64,000 bases of DNA from Onchidella celtica (Eukaryota; Mollusca; Gastropoda; Systellommatophora; Onchidiidae): contig OZ007572.1 in the NCBI GenBank assembly GCA_963931925.1, forward strand, positions 23,112,730 to 23,176,729, written 5' to 3'. Each line of letters starts with the position of its first letter. Position 1 is the first letter of the stretch. The translations under genes were made by a program, and so were the position numbers. The notes under the pieces are model-generated. The model was not told the DNA's origin, did not search any database, and was given only the letters and a program-made list of their open reading frames with translations. Below, in pieces: positions 57,995 to 64,000 of this stretch.

Positions 57995-58757
57995 AATGGA
58001 TAGAAATTTTTAGCAACAAAAATTAAATACTATGAACTGGTAGATGTATTTACCAATAAAGATTACGTACAATGAATGGATAAATATATGTAGGACATAG
58101 GAGGGATATTAAATACAATGAACATATTATGTATTTAGAAATAAAGATTTAGTGCAATGAATGCACAGATGGCTTTAGCAATAAAGAATTAAGTAAAATG
58201 TTCGAATGCGTGCATTTAGCATCAAGGATTAAGCACAAAGAAAAATGGATGGATGTATTTTGCGACAAAGATTCAGTCTAGTGAATAGACAGGTGCATTT
58301 AGCAATATGTGAACAGATGTATTTAGCAACAAAGATTGAGTACAATGAATGAATGGATGTATTCAGTACAATGAATAGACAGGTGTATTTAACAACATAT
58401 ATTAAGTAATGTGTGAACAGACTTATTTACCAACAAAGATTACGTACAACGAATGAATAGATGTATTCAGCAAGAAAGGATACGGACAACGCTTGGATAA
58501 ATGTATCTAACAACAAAGATTCAGTACAATGAATGGACAGATGCATTTAGCAACATAGATTAAGTAATATGTGGACAGGTGTATTTAGCAACCAAGATTA
58601 CATATAATGAAGGAACAGATGTATTTAGCAAGAAAGAATACATACAGTGTTTGGACAGATGTATTTAACGACAAAGATTTAGTACAAAGAACGGACAGAT
58701 ATATTCACCGACACAGATTAAGTACGATGAATAAACAGATGTATTTAGCGACAAAAA
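57995..58757. repeat. Degenerate 40-bp minisatellite, about 18 units
   Basis: Consensus read by eye GATGTATTTAGCAACAAAGA then TTAAGTACAATGAATGGACA. The array starts 13 bp beyond the LRR exon 57911-57982, on its acceptor side. Confidence 0.9.
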
Positions 58758-59125
58758 TAAGTTAAAAAGGGATGATATGAAACTGGAATACAAATAACAG
58801 TTATCGCCCCTTTTAATCACCAGCCAATCACACCATTTTAATATAACAAACAGTTTTCACAGATGACAAAAACAAGTGTCATTCTACACTAGAAGAAAAA
58901 ACTCCAAGGTTAGCTCGGGAATTAAAACATCTTAGTTTTCCCCAGTCTTTTTGTTTCATGTATTTAGGTCACAGATCAAAATTCACACTTGATTAAAGCA
59001 AACTATGCCCCATACTGCACCATGTCAAGTTTAAGAAAGATCAAATATATTTCAAAACACGTGCATTCACCAAATGCAAAACCAGCAAACTGAAACAACA
59101 AATGTAATGAAATATCACAGGTCAC

Positions 59126-60365
59126 TGTCACGAGCAGAGTTAGGGTCTTGGGGATGTTATGACTGCACGAGAGGCAGCTAACTCACACTCGGACACAACC
59201 ACACAAGAAAAGTATTAAACAACTAGAGTATCTATATATGTCAGGCCGGTCAGGCCATCTTATTATTTAAATATTAATACACAAAACAAAAGACAATAGA
59301 GGTATATTCAAAGCAATAAATTCTAATTACTAACTTAATCCATGATATTCATGTAACTATGGTTCCTTATTGGATGTACTGCAATCAATAGCAAACGGGT
59401 ATATTATACGAAACTAGATATCAATCTAAAGTGACAGTTGAGTCGCCACTGGCCAATCGCCAGGCAAACTCTCCCTAAATCATATGGGCTTGAATGTTAG
59501 GAGAGCCCATTACGTTCAAAGCCTACAGAAGCACACTTCGGCTTGTAGGTAATTAAGCAGTTGCAAAAGACTATATATATATATATGCACAATCACTATT
59601 CAATTCATCAACAATGTGCTATATTACTTCAATCATACTATGGAGATAGATCTATAATACGGGCCACGCGTCGTCGAGTGCCAGCTGGGGTTTCCTTAGA
59701 CTTCCTATCAGGCTGTGGTTCTCTCTCTATCTCTGATCTTCTATTATGCTTAAACAAATAAGATATATTACCGTTGGTCACGCCTACTGGTAGGCGCGAA
59801 CATCAAAAGAGCGCAGCGTGGGCTTTTAAAGGTCAGCCCACTCAGACCTTTCTTTCTAGAGCTCAGTCAGTCCGTTAGCAAGGACTTCTAGTCTTTAGAC
59901 CACACAGTTCAGGTACTGGCCAACCGGAGATACTTCACGACACGATGCTTCTGCTCGTCTGTATTCAATGAATCTGAACGTTACACGATGTTTTATACTA
60001 TCTAACTACCCAGCGTGCTAGTCCGCTGGCCCAATTAGTTCAGCTATCTCATAGGTCGAAACCTCCCACCATTTTAATTGTAGTAATACGTCTGCACTAT
60101 TCTACCAGCCAGTTAACGTGCAAAAACTTGTCTAGTCATACTTAATAATGTCAATTATCCCCACCTTGTTTCACCCCTACTCCATTACTTATTAATCACG
60201 AACATTAAAACCGACAAGCGTGAATCTAACAGTTTAACTTTACATTTATTTACTAACCAACTATAATTCGCAAGGACCGTTCAAGGCCACCCGCCAATTT
60301 CTCATGGCCCTGGTAAAAAACAACTCACGCTCTGCGTGAGATCTAACAACATCCGAATCATGACA
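59126..60365. mobile_element. Solo LTR (1240 bp) with 5-bp target duplication GTCAC
   Basis: Begins TGTCACGAGCAGAG and ends CCGAATCATGACA. GTCAC lies directly before (59121-59125) and directly after (60366-60370). The TGTCACGAG start and TGACA end match the LTR at 33150-34337, but the bodies look different by eye. No internal retrotransposon coding region adjoins it. Confidence 0.8.
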
Positions 60366-60680
60366 GTCACCTTTGTTCGCGTCAGTGCATCATGAAAATC
60401 ATAATGGTAAAGATATATCGTGTAAGCAGTTGTCATAATGAGAATTTGAGTAGCATCGTATATACAATAAATAATATAATTACATACATTTTTCCTTATG
60501 ACAAATAAATAATGCAGTAAAAACAAATGTTTTAAAGATTAATCAAATAAAATAAGATAAGAAAATTTTTAAATTAAATTTTAACTATATTAAGCCACAT
60601 CACTCTTGCAACAAACTTTAAACGGCTGTACTTTTCGAAGGAATTAGATACGTTTATTCGCAAATAAAAAATAAAAAAGA

Positions 60681-61130
60681 ACTAGATGAGGTTCCCGGCA
60701 TTATACAGGACAAACCTGTGAACCCACGGTTCCACCTCTCTCTCTCTTTTTAGTCTAGAAAGCTTCCCATATTCTACAGTCTTACTACAGATTTCATGCG
60801 CACCGGAGCACTATGCACTCATTTCTAGTAGGAGAATAGCGCGTACCGAATTGAACGAATATTAGTACACCGTTTGCGGTGCGGTGGGCTTACTATAGGG
60901 AGCCACATCAAAGATCATTGTATTTTACATTTCTACAACTTTTTATTTAAAAATACCTGAAACTTGAATCAACACAATCGGTCGATACAAAAGCGATTGG
61001 TCTGGATTAGTTAACACTTTGGAAAATTAGCTTTATAATTGTTGAAACTGTCGCTTAGGCTGTTGTATCGAGCAAAAACAAAGGGTCAAAATTGCACCAC
61101 AGTGAATTACTCCCGCCACTATTTTATCCA
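60681..61130. mobile_element. Interspersed repeat family E, copy 3 (uninterrupted)
   Basis: Head ACTAGATGAGGTTCCCGGCA, then TCTAGAAAGCTTCCCATATT, CTACAGTCTTACTACAG, AAATACCTGAAACTTGAATC and GAATTACTCCCGCC. It serves as the reference for the split copy at 49798. Confidence 0.83.
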
Positions 61131-61135
61131 TGGAA

Positions 61136-61612
61136 GCGCATATCCGTACAACGAATATGGACAGTGCATATCCTTAAAACGCACACAGTTCGATGATGTA
61201 GAACACACACCGGAATACTCACAATCAGCATCAATGACCTAAATTACTGACCTTGTTAATTTGCAGTGTTTTTAAAAATATGAATCGGCTTAGTTCCAAA
61301 ACAATCCGACTTCAGCTGCTCGGAGATTGCGTGATCTGCGCTAATAATATACTTGAGTGTACGTCGATCACCAATGGCTACCCCAGCCCCTTTTCGCCTG
61401 ATTAGTCAATCTGTCTACCGCCCATTGATACAAATTGTCTAGACCTTCACGACCCCAGGTCCATCTGACTATTCCATGTGTTGTCACTTTAAATTCGTGA
61501 ACACCATACCAAGTTTTGTTTCAGCAAACCTTCACCAGTCGTGCTTTTGGTAAACATATTGTACGGATATGCACTGTCCATATCCATACAACGTGTTGTA
61601 CGGATATACACT
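61136..61612. mobile_element. TIR element (about 475 bp)
   Basis: GCGCATATCCGTACAACGAA then TATGGACAGTGCATATCC at the left is inverted at the right as GGATATGCACTGTCCATATC ... TTGTACGGATATACAC. No ORF. Confidence 0.7.
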
Positions 61613-62081
61613 TCATTTATCTATTAAAAATGTTTCCAACGTATCCCCTTCTAATGTGGGAATAGCAAATTTGAAGGAGAAATCTTCAGTTACAAAATCG
61701 TCGGGCAGTTGCCATGTTGTTGTGTGCATTTTCGCCTTTTCGAGAAAATGAGCATTGCAGTTTGGTCGACAAAAGGACTAAAAAGCATAAAACATTACGT
61801 CGCAAACACACATCTCGAAACATTTTTGACCGATTGTAATGACACTTACACCTAATTAAATTAGGAGTGAGAGAGGCACGTTCATGACAAAACCTCAAAA
61901 TCGGCAAAATGTCCCATACAGCAATATGGCAAGTTCCCCTCGAAATGGTACATTGTAAAGGAACTCTTCAAACTTTTATTTCATGATACGAACGGACACC
62001 ACTGGCTCCGAATATGTTGTGTGTTCACTAAATAAACTGCCCAGCGCGTACATGTTTGCAAGTTTTACCGTCACTAAAGTT

Positions 62082-62255
62082 GTGTTTTCATGATTGTGTA
62101 CGGCGACAATCCATCAAGTAGTAAAAAGAAAGAGTGATTCCAGGTGTCCGGAAATGGCGTTTTCGTACACATGAAATTATCTTTCAAGTTCACCACTTCA
62201 AGGATTTTTGACGTTTCCGTTTCCGTATGCGTCTACATCAAAACACAGCTTCATA
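62082..62255. mobile_element. Foldback element, family F, copy 3
   Basis: TTTTCATGATTGTGTACGGC at the left, CCATCAAGTAGTAAAAAGAA inside, and GTTTCCGTATGCGTCTACAT then CAAAACACAGCTT at the right. Confidence 0.75.
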
Positions 62256-62568
62256 CACACCCAAACGCTCATCCACACACACTCACAAAGGCCAAGAAAC
62301 CCTGCCGTCCTTTCCTCTCGCGCGGAACCTTAAAAATAATTTGATTCTTTAGACACAAACGGAAGTTGAGTTGACAGCAAGATTCCATAGCATTCATGCA
62401 TATCTCATTAATTGTCAATCTCGTTACTGCTTTTTCACTTTGTTTTTCTCTCCTTGAACTAGATGGCAATATAATTTTGTTTATTGGTCGTGGCGGATTG
62501 ACATGCCCTTTGGGCCTAATGGACGGTACTGGGTCATACAGACCCTGAGAGATAGTTTTAATCTATTA

Positions 62569-63090
62569 CTACAGTGGTTCTCAACTTTTTTCCAGACAAT
62601 CTCCCTCCTTAGGCTCCAATTTTTCTTTCATCGCCCCCTTCTCTATACCCCCCCCCCCCCACCGAAAAAAAAAATACTCAAACCCAGTTGATACATTTCA
62701 GGAGACTTCACATAGCTTATAATGCTAAGTTTTTCAAGGCGTTATTAATGACAATAGGCATTTTAATTATTCATTATAAAACAGAAAACATTCTTTATCA
62801 AATGCACTTAAACAAAACAGTCCTTTTCTGTTAATAACACTCATCTACGTGTGCTGATGAACAAGTCAGTGGCCGCACTGTACTTATCCCCAAATCGTCT
62901 TCCATTCATATTTTCGCCCCCCCCCCACCCCCACTCTCCACGTACATACATTCAATCATCCCCTACCCTCTTTATCATTTGCCCCTTTGTCGGCCTTTTC
63001 TTCATTTTCACACCCCCCCCCCCCCAAATCAAACTCGCCCCTCAGGGAGGGGGAGGGGGCGATATCGCCCACATTGAGACCATTGTTAAG
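62569..63090. mobile_element. hAT-like MITE with C-rich core
   Basis: TACAGTGGTTCTCAACTTTT at the left and GATATCGCCCACATTGAGA-CCATTG at the right are the standard hAT inverted ends (GTGGTTCTCAA / TTGAGAACCAC). Long C runs lie near 62650 and 63010. Confidence 0.78.
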
Positions 63091-63106
63091 CAACCGCAGA
63101 GATCTG

Positions 63107-63646
63107 TGGCCGTATGCATGAACTGTGCATAACTGGTTACACGGTGATGTAGGCCTTACACGTCGGTGCAAAACGCTCCCCGGTATGCATGAACTTTGTG
63201 TAGGCCTACACCCACGTGTAAAGGGTTCGTAACTTTACACTTTCTCCGAGGACGACTAAATCAGCTACGCAATGCTTGACAATCTTGGACGAGAGGTGTC
63301 CGCTAGAAAGAAGAAAGGAAGTAACTCGTATTTCATTCCAACCCACGGCTTCACGGGCCAAAGGAAAAAATTGGATTTCTACTCACCCTCGATCTCCTAG
63401 TTCTGTTTTGATGGGCTTTTTTTTTTTTCTCGTGGCATTGACTGACCGACACAAATTTTGTGCATGCGCAGCGTCAATTTTTGTTGCGGCGGTAAGCGGC
63501 AATTGATGCGTAGGTAGAGGTAGGTGTAATTTTAGTTCATGCATACTAACTAAATTTGAGTTTACACCAAGGTGGCCGTACGCACTACAAAGCCTGCACC
63601 GTGGTGCAAAACGGGCTGATTTACACCAAGTTCATGCACATGGCCA
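63107..63646. mobile_element. TIR element (about 540 bp)
   Basis: TGGCCGTATGCATGAACT at 63107-63124 is inverted at 63629-63646 as AGTTCATGCACATGGCCA (one or two mismatches). Internal GTGCAAAAC motifs near each end are also mirrored. Class not assigned. Confidence 0.62.
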
Positions 63647-63924
63647 CGGGTCATTTGCCGAAAAAGGTCGATAGGCAAGTGACTCCGGCAGCTGTTTTGA
63701 CAATCACATTTATTATTGTCTACTTGCTGACATTTTATGGAAGCATTTTTTCCTTTCTGTCCACGCACTGCAACACGGTCAGCCACATTCCCCATTTGTC
63801 CATTGCCCTCTATGATCTTACTTAACTAAATTGTCATTATTGTTTAATTTGCAGATATTTCTTTTTGCAAGCATTTCTTTCTTTCCGTCCAGGCACTGCA
63901 ATGCAGAGTGGACCCCCAGCTTGG

Positions 63925-64000
63925 GGGGTACGGAAACGGTGACGGCAACGGGAACGTCAAAAAATCCGTCAAGTAGTAAAAAGAAAGAGTGTTAGCATGT
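63925..64000. mobile_element. Foldback element, family F, copy 4 (cut by window end)
   Basis: GGTACGGAAACGGTGACGGC then CCGTCAAGTAGTAAAAAGAA matches the left half of family F; the right half lies beyond the window. Confidence 0.75.

Overview
The window is eukaryotic nuclear DNA, AT-rich and intron-rich. It carries parts of two spliced protein-coding genes set in a dense mosaic of microsatellites, minisatellites and nested, mostly non-autonomous transposable elements. Protein similarity judged by eye, short phase-matched GT-AG exons and the repeat landscape fit a marine invertebrate, most likely a lophotrochozoan such as a gastropod mollusc. The species cannot be fixed from the sequence alone.

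Layout: (1) 1387-5244, plus strand: six exons of a TMBIM4/Lifeguard-4 (Golgi anti-apoptotic protein) orthologue, complete at its C-terminus, with its first coding exon apparently upstream of the window. (2) 5245-14224: the 3' UTR and intergenic DNA between two convergent genes; no credible coding sequence seen. (3) 14225-57982, minus strand: at least 18 phase-consistent exons (764 codons plus stop) of a receptor tyrosine kinase. From N to C it has leucine-rich repeats (one 69- or 72-nt exon per repeat, all in the same phase), an LRR C-terminal cap, three cysteine-rich exons resembling the Eph/GCC2-GCC3 type, a short juxtamembrane exon, a single transmembrane helix, a complete tyrosine kinase domain closest by eye to FGFR/VEGFR kinases, and a tyrosine-containing tail. 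The N-terminus (signal peptide, LRR N-cap, further LRRs) is not found and is probably beyond 64000 or in undetected exons. (4) 57983-64000: a degenerate 40-bp minisatellite, a solo LTR and several terminal-inverted-repeat elements.

The most interesting points are: the LRR + cysteine-rich + FGFR-like kinase receptor architecture, which no human receptor tyrosine kinase has; a skipped or decaying LRR exon at 45217-45283 whose inclusion would break the frame, while skipping it keeps perfect LRR register; a triplication of the end of a kinase exon together with its splice donor; two solo LTRs with perfect 5-bp target duplications; and nested transposons for which an empty site can be read in the same window. 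All splice calls are by eye from GT-AG boundaries, phase and protein-family fit.
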